This document shows positions 17,871-27,018 of a DNA stretch of 64,000 nt, piece after piece. A program made the translations under genes and the position numbers. The notes under the pieces were generated by a model. That model did no database searches and was not told where the DNA came from. It saw nothing but the letters and a program-made list of their open reading frames with translations. This stretch comes from Scytolyngbya sp. HA4215-MV1 (lineage in GTDB: Bacteria > Cyanobacteriota > Cyanobacteriia > Leptolyngbyales > Leptolyngbyaceae): assembly GCA_019359045.1 (NCBI GenBank), contig JAHHIA010000003.1, positions 62,001 to 126,000 on the forward strand, read 5' to 3'. The stretch's first letter is position 1. Every line of letters begins with the position of its first letter.

Positions 17871-19706
17871 GTGCAACTGCAAAGTGTGGCTGTAAAGCGG
17901 GTAACTGGCGCTTTTGCCTTGATTGATAGTCTCAGAAGGCAGGGTGTCAAGCATATCTTTGGCTATCCAGGTGGGGCAATTCTGCCGATTTATGATGAGC
18001 TGTATCGAGCCGAAGCTGAAGGTGGAATTCAGCACATCCTGGTTCGCCATGAGCAAGGAGCAGCCCATGCTGCGGACGGCTATGCCCGTGCGACTGGGCG
18101 AGTAGGAGTTTGCTTTGCCACTTCCGGTCCCGGTGCCACCAACTTGGTCACAGGGATTGCCACGGCTCATATGGACTCAATTCCGATGGTGATTGTTACT
18201 GGGCAAGTCGGGCGAGCCGCGATCGGCAGTGACGCCTTCCAGGAAACTGACATTTATGGCATTACCTTGCCAATCGTCAAGCACTCTTATGTAGTGCGCG
18301 ATCCCCAAGATATGGGACGCATTGTGGCAGAGGCTTTTCATATTGCCAGCACCGGACGACCCGGACCTGTTTTGATTGATGTCCCTAAAGATGTTGGGTT
18401 AGAAGAATTTGACTATACCCCCGTCAACCCAGGAGATGTGAAACTGCCAGGATATCGCCCTACGGTGAAAGGCAATCCGCGCCAAATAACGCAAGCATTG
18501 AAGTTGATCCATCAGTCGCAACGCCCCCTTTTGTATGTGGGTGGAGGGGCGATCTCCGCCAGTGCTCACGCTGAACTCAAAGAACTGGCTGAACGATTCC
18601 ACATCCCGGTGACCACCACTTTGATGGGATTAGGAGTCTTTGATGAACGTCATCCCCTGGCTTTGGGCATGTTGGGGATGCATGGAACCGCCTATGCCAA
18701 CTTCGCCGTGAGTGAGTGTGATCTCTTGATTGCGGTGGGTGCTCGTTTCGACGATCGGGTCACTGGCAAGCTTGATGAGTTTGCTTCACGAGCCAAAGTA
18801 ATTCATATCGACATTGACCCAGCCGAAGTCGGTAAAAATCGTGCGCCTGAGGTGCCGATCGTGGGTGATGTGCGCCATGTCCTGACTGATCTACTACGTC
18901 GTAGTCAGGTTGAAGGAATTGCGATTGATCCGACTCAAACCCAGGCGTGGCGAGATCGCATTGCCCGCTGGCAAGAAGACTACCCCCTGCAAGTACCTCA
19001 CTATGCCGATAGTTTAGCTCCTCAAGAAGTCATTGTTGAATTAGGACGACAAGCACCCAACGCTTTCTACAGTACGGATGTCGGTCAGCACCAAATGTGG
19101 GCAGCGCAGTTTCTCAAAATGGGACCCCGTCGCTGGATTTCGAGCGCTGGATTAGGCACCATGGGCTATGGTTTACCCGCTGCGATGGGCGCAAAGATGG
19201 CACTGCCTGACGAAGAAGTGATTTGTGTGAGCGGCGATGCGAGTTTCCAAATGAATCTTCAAGAGCTGGCAACGCTTGCACAATATGGCATCAACGTCAA
19301 AATCGTGATCATCAATAATGGTTGGCAGGGGATGGTGCGTCAATGGCAAGAAGCCTTCTATGGAGAGCGCTATTCTTGCTCCAACATGGAAACGGGCATG
19401 CCAGATTTTGTCAAACTAGCAGATGCATTTGGGCTCAAAGGCAGAGTTGTTCGTTCACGCGATGAACTGGAATCGGCGATCGCCGAAATGCTTGCCCACG
19501 ATGGACCGATGTTGATAGATGCCCAGGTCAAGCGAGACGAAAATTGCTACCCCATGGTTGCACCTGGCAAGAGCAATGCCCAAATGATTGGCTTACCCCA
19601 ACACAAAAAATTAGAGCAGCCGACCGAAATCCTTTATTGTTCAAGCTGTGGTGCCAAAAACATCTCAACTCATAATTTCTGTCCTGAATGTGGGACAAAG
19701 CTTTAA
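17871..19706 (+). CDS. ilvB: Acetolactate synthase large subunit with C-terminal zinc ribbon
   Basis: 611 residues. A ThDP- and FAD-dependent enzyme that joins two pyruvates, or pyruvate and 2-oxobutyrate, at the first common step of Val/Leu/Ile synthesis. Three domains are visible: N-terminal ThDP/pyrimidine with [14 protein letters not shown] and [18 protein letters not shown]; the central FAD domain with [10 protein letters not shown] and [11 protein letters not shown]; and the C-terminal ThDP domain with [15 protein letters not shown] and [16 protein letters not shown]...[11 protein letters not shown]. After the normal end (CYPMVAPG) the chain continues about 50 residues and finishes with CxxC-x10-CxxC (Cys 590, 593, 604, 607), a zinc-ribbon pattern. 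It starts at the GTG at 17871. The small subunit ilvH is not in the window. Confidence 0.95.
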   Translation: MQLQSVAVKRVTGAFALIDSLRRQGVKHIFGYPGGAILPIYDELYRAEAEGGIQHILVRHEQGAAHAADGYARATGRVGVCFATSGPGATNLVTGIATAHMDSIPMVIVTGQVGRAAIGSDAFQETDIYGITLPIVKHSYVVRDPQDMGRIVAEAFHIASTGRPGPVLIDVPKDVGLEEFDYTPVNPGDVKLPGYRPTVKGNPRQITQALKLIHQSQRPLLYVGGGAISASAHAELKELAERFHIPVTTTLMGLGVFDERHPLALGMLGMHGTAYANFAVSECDLLIAVGARFDDRVTGKLDEFASRAKVIHIDIDPAEVGKNRAPEVPIVGDVRHVLTDLLRRSQVEGIAIDPTQTQAWRDRIARWQEDYPLQVPHYADSLAPQEVIVELGRQAPNAFYSTDVGQHQMWAAQFLKMGPRRWISSAGLGTMGYGLPAAMGAKMALPDEEVICVSGDASFQMNLQELATLAQYGINVKIVIINNGWQGMVRQWQEAFYGERYSCSNMETGMPDFVKLADAFGLKGRVVRSRDELESAIAEMLAHDGPMLIDAQVKRDENCYPMVAPGKSNAQMIGLPQHKKLEQPTEILYCSSCGAKNISTHNFCPECGTKL

Positions 19707-20131
19707 CCTGAAAGGAATTGAAGCGTTTGCTCTGAACGCATCGTTTTAAAGAACGCTCTCGGTTGATAACCGAGAGCGTTTTTACGTTTAAAAATCCATC
19801 GTTAAAGTCAGCCTGCTAGGCGACACAGAACGACCTGACTTAGTTGTATCGAGCACTTAAAAGCCCAGAAAAATGCGGAAGAAGAATTGCTTTTTGAGAC
19901 TTTACCCGATATTATTTGATCCAACCCAAAGCAAATACCAAATTCCGACCAATATATCGTAGTTTGCTTTGGATAGAGTTTTCAGGATTGATCGGGACAC
20001 TCAGCGAGCTAATGAGAAGTCTTCGTCATTCTGCATCTCTATACTTTCCATAACAAAAAAATCTGCTTGTGAATGGGGATAACTGGTAAAGTAATTCTCT
20101 CAAGCTGACGATTGCATGTTCTATTTCAGGT
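19707..20131. other. Intergenic region with the ilvB terminator
   Basis: 425 bases between ilvB and the porin. The first part holds the ilvB terminator (19752-19783). The rest is AT-rich without an open reading frame of interest. The porin promoter is expected in the last 150 bases, but no convincing Fur-type operator could be read. Confidence 0.5.
19752..19783 (+). terminator. Rho-independent terminator of ilvB
   Basis: AACGCTCTCGGTT (19752-19764) pairs perfectly with 19768-19780 around the loop GAT. The run of T continues to 19783. It lies 46 bases after the ilvB stop. Confidence 0.92.
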
Positions 20132-21892
20132 GTGAGGAAAATGTCAAATTTTTTGCGTTTGTTATGGCTAACTCCTGCAGTGTTAGGGATGTCCTTGATT
20201 GGTTCTCCTGCTTCGGCGACCACTACCGAAGCACTCACAACCGTTTCCCGGTCTAATACTCAAGTACAAAGTCAGACGGGAATTCTAGCAGCAATCCCCC
20301 AGCCAAAACCAACAACTGCTGCCATGCCGATCGACGCGATCGCCTCTGACTCAACCCAATTGTCAAACCAGTACACAACTGAAAATCAAGGTACGGCTGA
20401 CATTGATCAGGTCACTTCTGTTTCTCAACTCTCAGATGTACAGCCAACCGACTGGGCATTTCAAGCGTTGCAATCTCTGGTTGAACGGTATGGTTGTATT
20501 GCTGGATACCCGGATGGCACCTTCAAAGGCAATCGAGCACTTACCCGCTATGAGTTCGCCGCAGGCGTCAATGCCTGTCTGGATCGCGTGAATGAGCTGA
20601 TTGCTGCAGGTACCACTGGGCTAGCAACTAAAGAAGATCTAGCAACGCTACAAAAGTTGCAAGAAGAATTTGCAGCAGAACTGGCAACCCTGAGAGGTCG
20701 GGTAGATGCTTTAGAAGCGCGTGCTACTGACTTGGAAAAGCATCAATTTTCTACTACTACCAAACTTAATGCAGAGGTAATCTTTAGCCTAGCGGGTGCT
20801 TTTGGCGGCGATAAAGCAGTCCCTTCTGGCGGTGTGGCAGGGTCTGCAGGAGAAGTGGACGACAACATTGCATTCAGCGATCGCGTGCGGTTGAACTTTG
20901 ACACCAGCTTCACTGGCAAAGACCGCTTGAGAACCCGATTGGAAGCCCGGAATACGGCAATTTTTGATGGAGGTGCTGCCACTCGTCCTAACTTGACTGG
21001 CACCAATGAAACTCGCCTCAGCTATGACGGGGACGAGGGCAATGATTTCAGGCTGAGTAAGTTGTTTTACCGGTTCCCGTTGGGTAGTCAAGCAACCGTG
21101 GTGGTGGATGCAACGGGCGGTGAGTATTACGACAACTTATATACATTCAACCCCTCCTTTGAAAGTAGCGGTACAGGTTCCTTGTCTCGGTTTGGACGGT
21201 TTAACCCCATTTACCGTCTAGGAGCTGGTGGCGCCGGGGCTACCTTAAACTACAACTTTGGTAAGCAATTGACCTTCTCGCTGGGCTATTTGGCAGATGA
21301 GCCTGCTGATCCGAGTAGCGATCGCGGATTATTGAACGGGTCCTTTGCAGCATTGGCTCAGGTGGCATTCCGACCCAGCAAAAATCTGGATCTAGGTTTC
21401 ACTTACGCACGTTCCTACGATCGCGGTGGCAACGTTGATGTGACCTCTGCCACGGGTAGCGGTTTTTCCAGAAGACCTTTTGGAGCAAACGTCGCCACTT
21501 CTGGCGATAACTTTAGCTTACAAGCAGCATTCAAGCTAAGTCCCAAATTCACGATCGCAGGATGGGCAGGCTATACCAATGCCCATCGCGAAACTGGGCT
21601 TGACCAGAGTGCCGATATCTGGAACTGGGCAGTTACCTTGGCTTTGTCAGATTTGGGTAAAAAGGGGAACCTGGCAGGTCTAATTCTTGGACAACCTCCT
21701 AAAGTTACCAACAATGACTTAGTTACCCGCGAAGATGATAATAGTTCCTTCCATGTAGAAGGTCTTTATCGTTATCAAGTCAATAACAACATCTCCATTA
21801 CTCCGGGGCTGATTGTGATCTTCAATCCAGAAAACAACAATGATAACGACACAACCTTTGTGGGCGTTGTACGGACTACCTTCCGGTTTTAG
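20132..21892 (+). CDS. Iron-uptake-type outer-membrane porin (SLH plus OprB/SomA-like)
   Basis: 586 residues. A signal peptide covers about residues 1-30 (LRLLWLTPAVLGMSLIGSPASA). An S-layer homology domain follows at about 100-165 (VSQLSDVQPTDWAFQALQSL...GYPDGTFKGNRALTRYEFA). A coiled-coil spans about 170-210 (LQKLQEEFAAELATLRGRVDALEARATDLE). The rest is a beta-barrel rich in alternating aromatic strands and ends in TTFRF, a typical outer-membrane C-terminal Phe. Cyanobacterial proteins of this design form the main outer-membrane pores and anchor to the cell wall through the SLH domain; several are linked to iron uptake. The start is the GTG at 20132 or the ATG at 20141. Confidence 0.92.
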   Translation: MRKMSNFLRLLWLTPAVLGMSLIGSPASATTTEALTTVSRSNTQVQSQTGILAAIPQPKPTTAAMPIDAIASDSTQLSNQYTTENQGTADIDQVTSVSQLSDVQPTDWAFQALQSLVERYGCIAGYPDGTFKGNRALTRYEFAAGVNACLDRVNELIAAGTTGLATKEDLATLQKLQEEFAAELATLRGRVDALEARATDLEKHQFSTTTKLNAEVIFSLAGAFGGDKAVPSGGVAGSAGEVDDNIAFSDRVRLNFDTSFTGKDRLRTRLEARNTAIFDGGAATRPNLTGTNETRLSYDGDEGNDFRLSKLFYRFPLGSQATVVVDATGGEYYDNLYTFNPSFESSGTGSLSRFGRFNPIYRLGAGGAGATLNYNFGKQLTFSLGYLADEPADPSSDRGLLNGSFAALAQVAFRPSKNLDLGFTYARSYDRGGNVDVTSATGSGFSRRPFGANVATSGDNFSLQAAFKLSPKFTIAGWAGYTNAHRETGLDQSADIWNWAVTLALSDLGKKGNLAGLILGQPPKVTNNDLVTREDDNSSFHVEGLYRYQVNNNISITPGLIVIFNPENNNDNDTTFVGVVRTTFRF

Positions 21893-21934
21893 AGCCTGGT
21901 CGGTTTAGCTTGTTTTAGAGCCTGGTCGGTTTAG
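21886..21934 (+). repeat. Tandem 26-bp duplication across the porin stop codon
   Basis: The 23-base string beginning GTTTTAGAGCCTGGTCGG occurs at 21886-21908 and again at 21912-21934, a period of 26 bases. The first copy contains the porin stop codon (21890-21892). It looks like a recent local duplication. Confidence 0.9.
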
Positions 21935-22295
21935 TTTAAAGTTACAAATTCTCATCCCAATCCCCCTTAAATTCTGATCAGAATTTAAGGGGGATTTTAT
22001 GGATTCGTAACGGTTGAAACTTTTAGCTCGCGACATCCATCACTTTACTCATTTTCTGCCCCAACAGAGGGAGCAACTCCCAAAGCTTGCCTGCCACCTT
22101 CTCGTGTCGCCTTGCCGTCCATCTTGAAGAGACAACTGCAACCGCTTCAAGATGTGGTATATTCAAATAACAAATACGGTATCTTGATAAAGTTATCGTA
22201 GATTTTTTGAAGACTTTCCAGGTTGTGAATACTTCACTTCATTAGGGATGATTAAGCTGGGTTCAACAGACAACGAGGGCACGCCCTGAAATCGC
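21893..22295. other. Intergenic region between the porin and the Crp/Fnr gene
   Basis: 403 bases. It contains the second copy of the 26-bp duplication, the 38-bp palindromic terminator at 21959 and the promoter region of the regulator. A minus-strand reading frame of 25 codons (22045-22122) begins MDGKATREGG but has no recognisable identity. An AT-rich stretch near 22155-22220 probably holds the promoter. Confidence 0.5.
21959..21998 (+). terminator. 38-bp perfect palindrome acting as terminator
   Basis: AATCCCCCTTAAATTCTGA (21959-21977) is exactly complementary to 21978-21996 and is followed by TT. It follows the porin gene. The outer arms AATCCCCCT/AGGGGGATTTTA are the same as those of the hairpin at 39146-39187, which indicates a repeat family used at gene ends. 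Confidence 0.8.
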
Positions 22296-22895
22296 ATGGT
22301 CACAAAATCGGATATTTCTCCTTTGCTCCGCTCAGCAACGATTTCAAACGATCGTCAAACCTTCGGGCGACGATCGCCCATCCCCTGCCGACAAAACTCC
22401 CTTTGGAGAATTGAGAGTGGCGTCGTGCGCTCCTTTACTTGGCTAGAAGATGGTACTAGCATCACGTTGGGTTTATGGGGCGCAGGCGATGTGGTGGGCA
22501 AGGCATTGTCCAGAGTTGATCCATACCAAATTGAATGTTTAACCCCAGTTGAAGCAACTTTTATCCCCAATACACATTGCAGTCAGATCACCGAAAATCT
22601 GGTTGCCCATATCCAACAAATTGAAGAATTAACCGTTATTCGTAGCCACCGAAAAGTGGAAGATATGCTGCTGAAACTGTTGACCTGGTTAGCAAAGCGA
22701 TTTGGGCATCCGGTTGAGCAAGGGAATGCGATCGACTTGCGCCTAACTCACCAAGATCTGGCTGAATTACTGGCTTCAACTCGCGTCACGGTGACTCGAT
22801 TGCTGAATCAGTTTGAGCAACAGGGATTGATTCAGCGCTTGCCCCGTCAATTGATCGTGCTACAAGCCGATGAATTGTGGCACTACGAAATTTAA
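22296..22895 (+). CDS. Crp/Fnr-family transcriptional regulator
   Basis: 199 residues. The N-terminal cyclic-nucleotide-binding-like beta-roll is short: LWRIESGVVRSFTWLEDGTSITLGLWGAGDVVGKALS. The dimerisation helix is around 105-140 (QQIEELTVIRSHRKVEDMLLKLLTWLAKRFG). The C-terminal winged helix is clear: LRLTHQDLAELLASTRVTVTRLLNQFEQQGLIQ. The arginine and acidic residues needed for cAMP binding are not obvious, so the signal is unknown. It resembles the small Crp-type regulators of cyanobacteria rather than NtcA, whose helix sequence differs. It stands alone, downstream of the porin and upstream of the M23 gene. Confidence 0.88.
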   Translation: MVTKSDISPLLRSATISNDRQTFGRRSPIPCRQNSLWRIESGVVRSFTWLEDGTSITLGLWGAGDVVGKALSRVDPYQIECLTPVEATFIPNTHCSQITENLVAHIQQIEELTVIRSHRKVEDMLLKLLTWLAKRFGHPVEQGNAIDLRLTHQDLAELLASTRVTVTRLLNQFEQQGLIQRLPRQLIVLQADELWHYEI

Positions 22896-23277
22896 TTGAG
22901 TGCGATGTCTTCCTGTTCGTGAGCTAGAATACTCCGAGTGAGTGGGTGTAGATCTCGAAAGGTTCTTCTATTTTTCCGGAAATTCGCCAATAGGTTCAGC
23001 AATAAGGGAAAAGCAAAACCCTTGAAATTGAATGATTTTAAATTGAGTTTTGATCTCAGTCGTCTGACCCTTTAGGAGATTTTCAGAGAAGATTTTACCC
23101 TCTGCCATTGCCCTTGGACTTTGTTCAGGGCAAAAGCTGGCTGGGCGGAGTCTAAGCCATCGGGTAATTTGTTTGCTAGAAATCTCCCTAAAACTTAGTC
23201 ATTGAATTTGCTGGAATTAGCACCCTCGGAAAATAAGGTTTCGTAATCCATTCATTGGGCATTCTGGGAGCAGAGGA
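22896..23277. other. Long leader region of the M23 peptidase gene
   Basis: 382 bases between the regulator and the M23 gene. It has no gene. A nested hairpin lies at 23100-23150, followed by about 125 bases before the ATG. The region could be a long 5' untranslated leader. Confidence 0.5.
23100..23150 (+). other. Nested stem-loop in the M23 leader (candidate structured RNA)
   Basis: The outer stem is CTCTGCC (23100-23106) with GGCGGAG (23144-23150), one G-U pair. The inner stem is TGCCCT plus GGAC (23109-23119, one bulged T) with GTTCAGGGCA (23123-23132) around a three-base loop. Leaders of cell-wall hydrolase genes often carry riboswitches, but the conserved c-di-AMP (ydaO) motifs were looked for and not seen. 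Confidence 0.4.
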
Positions 23278-23934
23278 ATGAAGCAAAAGTTTGTGCAGCA
23301 CTTGCACCTGCCGAAGCTGAATTGGCTTGGGAATACGCTGCTAGTTGCAGGATTAAGTTTTTCAAGCTTGATGGTTTTGGGAGCTAAAGAAAGCAGGGTT
23401 GGTGCTTTGGAAACCACATCTCAACCCACCATCTCAACTGGGAGCACCTGGCAAGGCGCCTCTTTCCCAGTTGAAAACTTTCAAGGGTATACTTCTCCCT
23501 TTGGTTATCGCTCTTCGCCGTATGGGGGCGAAGCCCAGGAATTTCACCGGGGATTGGATATGGCAGCACCTGAGGGTAGCTATGTCCGTAATTGGTGGGC
23601 AGGAACCGTTGTGGAAGTTTCCGACGATAGTGCATGTGGTACGTCTGTGGTGATTCAGTCAGGCAACTGGGAGCATATCTATTGCCATATGCAAGGGCAT
23701 ATCGAAACGGCAGATGGGAAGAAATACATGAGCGATCGTGCCGGTGGACTTCAAATCTGGGAAGGACAGACCATCCCAGCCGGGTCCCGTATTGGGCGAG
23801 TAGGTATGACAGGACGAACCACAGGTCCTCATCTGCACTGGGGGCTGAAGTACAATGGGCAGTTGGTCAATCCCGCCTTGGTGTTAAGAGCCATGTATGC
23901 AGAACAAATTGCATCTCGCCCAACTGTGCGATAA
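23278..23934 (+). CDS. M23-family (LytM-like) metallopeptidase, secreted
   Basis: 218 residues. The N-terminus is a signal anchor or signal peptide (NWLGNTLLVAGLSFSSLMVLG). The catalytic domain covers about 70-210: SPFGYRSSPYGGEAQEFHRGLDMAAPEGSY supplies the first His and Asp of the zinc site, and GRTTGPHLHWGLKYNG supplies the HxH motif. Such enzymes cut peptide cross-links in peptidoglycan or serve as non-catalytic activators; here all zinc ligands appear intact. No LysM domain is visible. A strong terminator follows at 23967, facing the convergent ftsH. Confidence 0.92.
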   Translation: MKQKFVQHLHLPKLNWLGNTLLVAGLSFSSLMVLGAKESRVGALETTSQPTISTGSTWQGASFPVENFQGYTSPFGYRSSPYGGEAQEFHRGLDMAAPEGSYVRNWWAGTVVEVSDDSACGTSVVIQSGNWEHIYCHMQGHIETADGKKYMSDRAGGLQIWEGQTIPAGSRIGRVGMTGRTTGPHLHWGLKYNGQLVNPALVLRAMYAEQIASRPTVR

Positions 23935-23966
23935 CGCTCCAGTGCAGAGGTTCATGATTAACCTTT

Positions 23967-24003
23967 AAAAAGCGCTGCCTCTCATTACGAGGCAGCGCTT
24001 TTT
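23967..24003. terminator. Bidirectional terminator between M23 gene and ftsH
   Basis: AAAAAGCGCTGCCTC (23967-23981) pairs perfectly with 23989-24003 around a seven-base loop. The A5/T5 outer arms serve both strands. It separates the M23 gene (+) from the convergent ftsH (-). Confidence 0.93.
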
Positions 24004-24082
24004 AATTACTCCTAGAAGCTCGAAACGATCCATTTCCTTCATCAAATTGAAGTTTCTGACTCCTTATTTTTTAAGACAGAAC

Positions 24083-25987
24083 TTACGCAGTTGAGGCGGT
24101 ACTCGTGGTTGCCGAAGTTAAGTTCTGTCCAGTGTATTCTTCCACAATCTGCCGAAACTGCTCACCCTCGATCGTTTCTTGTTCTAGAAGTAGCTCGACT
24201 AAGCGATCGACCAGCACCCGATTTTCACGAACCAAGCGACAGGCGTCCTGGTAAGAACGCACCGCGATCGCACGAACCTGCTGATCGACTTGTGTTGCCA
24301 CCTCTTCGGAATATTCCATCTTGGGCATCCAATTGCGCCCTAAAAAGACTTCATTGTTGCCATTTTCCAGCGCCACTAATCCTAAATCGGACATGCCGTA
24401 ACGGGTCACCATTTCTCTCGCCAAATCTGCGACCGCTCTCAAATCACTACTGGCGCCTGCGGTGACCTCCGAATCACCAAAAACCTCTTCCTCAGCGGCT
24501 CGTCCCCCCAGAGCAATGGTGATGCGATCGGTCAGCCAAGCACGGGTGTAGAGTCCGCTATCAATCATTTCTTCATTGAAAGATTGTTGGGCAAAGCCAC
24601 CTACCCCACCTGATCGGGGAATAATGGTGACTTTATTCAGGGGATCAGAGTTCTTCAGCAGCGTCATCAACAACGCATGTCCCACTTCGTGATAGGCGAT
24701 CAGCCGCTTTTTCTTGCTGTCGAGCAGGGGCGTTAAAGAGAGTCCGATTGTGACCCGATCGATAGCGTCATCGATCTCTTTGCTGCCAATCGCATCCTTG
24801 CGACGACGCGCCGTCAGAATTGCCGCCTCATTCAGCAAGTTTGCCAGATCGGCTCCAGCAAAACCCGGCGTTCGACGGGCGATCGTTTCTAGGGAAATTT
24901 CTGGAGCCAGTTTTTTATTGCGCGAGTGCACTTCCAGAATTCCCAAGCGTCCTTTGTAGCTGGGTAAATCGACATTGACCTGGCGATCGAACCGACCGGG
25001 GCGAAGGAGAGCAGAATCCAACACGTCAGGACGGTTGGTTGCGGCAATGATGATGATGCCCGTATTGCCCTCAAACCCATCCATTTCAGTCAACAACTGA
25101 TTCAGGGTTTGCTCCCGTTCGTCGTTGCCCCCCCCAATTCCGGCTCCCCGTTGCCGCCCAACTGCATCAATCTCATCAATAAAAATAATGCAGGGCGCAT
25201 TTTCTTTTGCTTTCTTGAATAAATCGCGGACACGAGAAGCGCCAACTCCAACGAACATTTCCACAAACTCTGAACCTGAAATGCTGAAAAAGGGTACGCC
25301 TGCTTCACCCGCGATCGCTTTTGCCAGCAAAGTTTTTCCAGTTCCCGGTGGACCAATCAGCAGCACTCCCTTAGGAATCCGAGCACCCACAGCAGTAAAG
25401 CGCTCCGGTTTTTTCAAAAAAGTAACCACTTCTTGCAGTTCTTCTTTGGCTTCTTCAATCCCGGCGACATCATCAAACATTACGCCAGTCTTCGCTTCCA
25501 TTTGAAACCGGGCACGGGACTTGCCAAAATTCAGTGCCTGCCCAGGACCCCCTGGAGAATTGCTAGAGCGACGCAAGATGAGCATCAATACCCCAAATAG
25601 CAAAAAGACCAGCAGGAGGTTGCCCAAAATTGTCATTGCCACGTTGTTATCGCCCGTCGGCTTAACATCCACGGTGACATTATTGACTCGTAGCTTTTCA
25701 ATCAACTCTGGGTTTTGATCAAACAAGGGGATTTCTTCAACTTTCTGACCTTCCAGCGTCACTCTGGCAACTCGCTGCGCCGGATCAATTTCCACCTTAG
25801 TCACTTCGCCTGCTTCAATTTTCTTCAGCAGTTTGCTATACGAGAGAGGTTCCTGAGTCTGCGCCAGGACGGCTGGACTGAGCAACAGATTTTGAGCAAT
25901 TATCCAGCTAATCGTAATGAAGCCAGTCATTGCCGAACCTTTGACGGGCGATCGCTTCATCAATGCGTTTATCCAGGAACCTTTCAT
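24083..25987 (-). CDS. ftsH: ATP-dependent zinc metalloprotease FtsH (second paralogue, FtsH1-like)
   Basis: 634 residues. The N-terminal hydrophobic segment is at about 22-41 and the second membrane helix at 118-138. Walker A GPPGTGKT is at 212-219, with Walker [20 protein letters not shown]. The zinc motif is HEVGH in [12 protein letters not shown]. Where the first paralogue has GLTWFTPSE, this one has [15 protein letters not shown] followed by [12 protein letters not shown], a known subtype among cyanobacterial FtsHs. It is a membrane-bound hexameric AAA+ protease, probably in a homo- or hetero-complex with FtsH3. The paralogue assignment is from memory of sequence style. Confidence 0.93.
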   Translation of the reverse strand: MKGSWINALMKRSPVKGSAMTGFITISWIIAQNLLLSPAVLAQTQEPLSYSKLLKKIEAGEVTKVEIDPAQRVARVTLEGQKVEEIPLFDQNPELIEKLRVNNVTVDVKPTGDNNVAMTILGNLLLVFLLFGVLMLILRRSSNSPGGPGQALNFGKSRARFQMEAKTGVMFDDVAGIEEAKEELQEVVTFLKKPERFTAVGARIPKGVLLIGPPGTGKTLLAKAIAGEAGVPFFSISGSEFVEMFVGVGASRVRDLFKKAKENAPCIIFIDEIDAVGRQRGAGIGGGNDEREQTLNQLLTEMDGFEGNTGIIIIAATNRPDVLDSALLRPGRFDRQVNVDLPSYKGRLGILEVHSRNKKLAPEISLETIARRTPGFAGADLANLLNEAAILTARRRKDAIGSKEIDDAIDRVTIGLSLTPLLDSKKKRLIAYHEVGHALLMTLLKNSDPLNKVTIIPRSGGVGGFAQQSFNEEMIDSGLYTRAWLTDRITIALGGRAAEEEVFGDSEVTAGASSDLRAVADLAREMVTRYGMSDLGLVALENGNNEVFLGRNWMPKMEYSEEVATQVDQQVRAIAVRSYQDACRLVRENRVLVDRLVELLLEQETIEGEQFRQIVEEYTGQNLTSATTSTASTA

Positions 25988-26299
25988 ATTGAATGCCTTA
26001 TACCTGCTTGAAATTACCCTACGCCGGTTTTTGAATCACTGTAATTCAGGTTTCTTCCAATCTAGTGTAACGCTCCGATTCGGGCTGCTGGGAGATCATC
26101 GAGGGCGATTTTTGCAGGGAAATAAGTTGCCATCAAGCAAATTTTGATGATGTGTATCGCTCTGAATGTAGAAAGGTCAGGGGTGACAGATGGGCACTAG
26201 CAAAGCGACTATGCAACAACCGCAATCAGATTCCTTTTATTACAATCCGTTACAATCGAAAAACCTGTTTTTTTGAGATTGGGTAAAAGGGGTAAAAGC

Positions 26300-26788
26300 A
26301 TGAGCAGCGTCTCTGATATTTCGGTAAAAACGATCGATCATCAAGAAAAACAACTGAGCGAGTACCTTGGCAAGGTGCTGTTGATTGTCAACGTGGCATC
26401 CTACTGTGGTTTCACGTCGCAATATCGCGGGTTAGAAGAAATCTATCAAAAGTATCAGGCACAGGGATTGCGAGTGCTTGCCTTCCCATGCAATGACTAC
26501 GGCAGGCAGGAACCAGACAGCAACGAAAAAATTGCTCAGTTTTGCTCGACTAAATATGGAGTTAGCTTTGAGCTATTTGACAAGGTTCACGCCAAAGGTG
26601 CCGAACAGCATCCTTTGTATCAACGTCTGACCACCTCGGTGAATCCAACCGGGGACGTGGGTTGGAATTTTGAGAAATTTTTGGTGAGTAAACGGGGAGA
26701 AGTGGTTGCTCGGTTCAAGAGCAGCGTTGCGCCCGATGCACCCGAATTGATTGCAGCGATCGAACAAGAACTGGCAAAGGCGAGTTAG
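26300..26788 (+). CDS. Glutathione peroxidase-family (thiol peroxidase)
   Basis: 162 residues from the ATG at 26300. It reduces hydrogen or lipid peroxides. The peroxidatic Cys is in VNVASYCGFTSQY; a second Cys is in LAFPCNDYGRQEP and a third, likely resolving, Cys in FCSTKYGVSFELFDKV. This three-Cys layout is typical of non-selenium enzymes that use thioredoxin more readily than glutathione. The Trp-Asn pair in VGWNFEKFLV is conserved. The usual Gln of CNQFG is replaced by Asp (CNDYG), which is common in bacterial members. No signal peptide, so cytoplasmic. Confidence 0.93.
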   Translation: MSSVSDISVKTIDHQEKQLSEYLGKVLLIVNVASYCGFTSQYRGLEEIYQKYQAQGLRVLAFPCNDYGRQEPDSNEKIAQFCSTKYGVSFELFDKVHAKGAEQHPLYQRLTTSVNPTGDVGWNFEKFLVSKRGEVVARFKSSVAPDAPELIAAIEQELAKAS

Positions 26789-27018
26789 GCTGATCAGGGA
26801 AAATGGGGATATGGAGACGCAGGGAACGGCATTAACTGGTCTTCTGCGTCCCCTTTGCCTCAGTTTAAATTTTGGATGTGTGATTTTGGATTTTAGAAAT
26901 CTGGTGCGCTAATCCAGTCCGCGAGTTGCCTCGTCCGCCATTTCAATAGGTGTGACCTGCGTTGGGTTCAGCGACTTCCTGACTTCATTTTTTTCTGGTT
27001 CCTCTACCCTGTATTCTT

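Noticed and set aside
22045-22122. 25-codon minus-strand frame beginning MDGKATREGG
   Set aside because: No ribosome site, no family resemblance and too short to support.
22896-23277. c-di-AMP (ydaO) riboswitch before the M23 gene
   Set aside because: Context suggested it, but the conserved GGGTGAAT and AGCTAACC-type blocks are absent.
26815-26857. Terminator after the glutathione peroxidase gene
   Set aside because: Only a seven-base GACGCAG/CTGCGTC pairing across a 20-base loop, with no T-run directly after; too weak to list.
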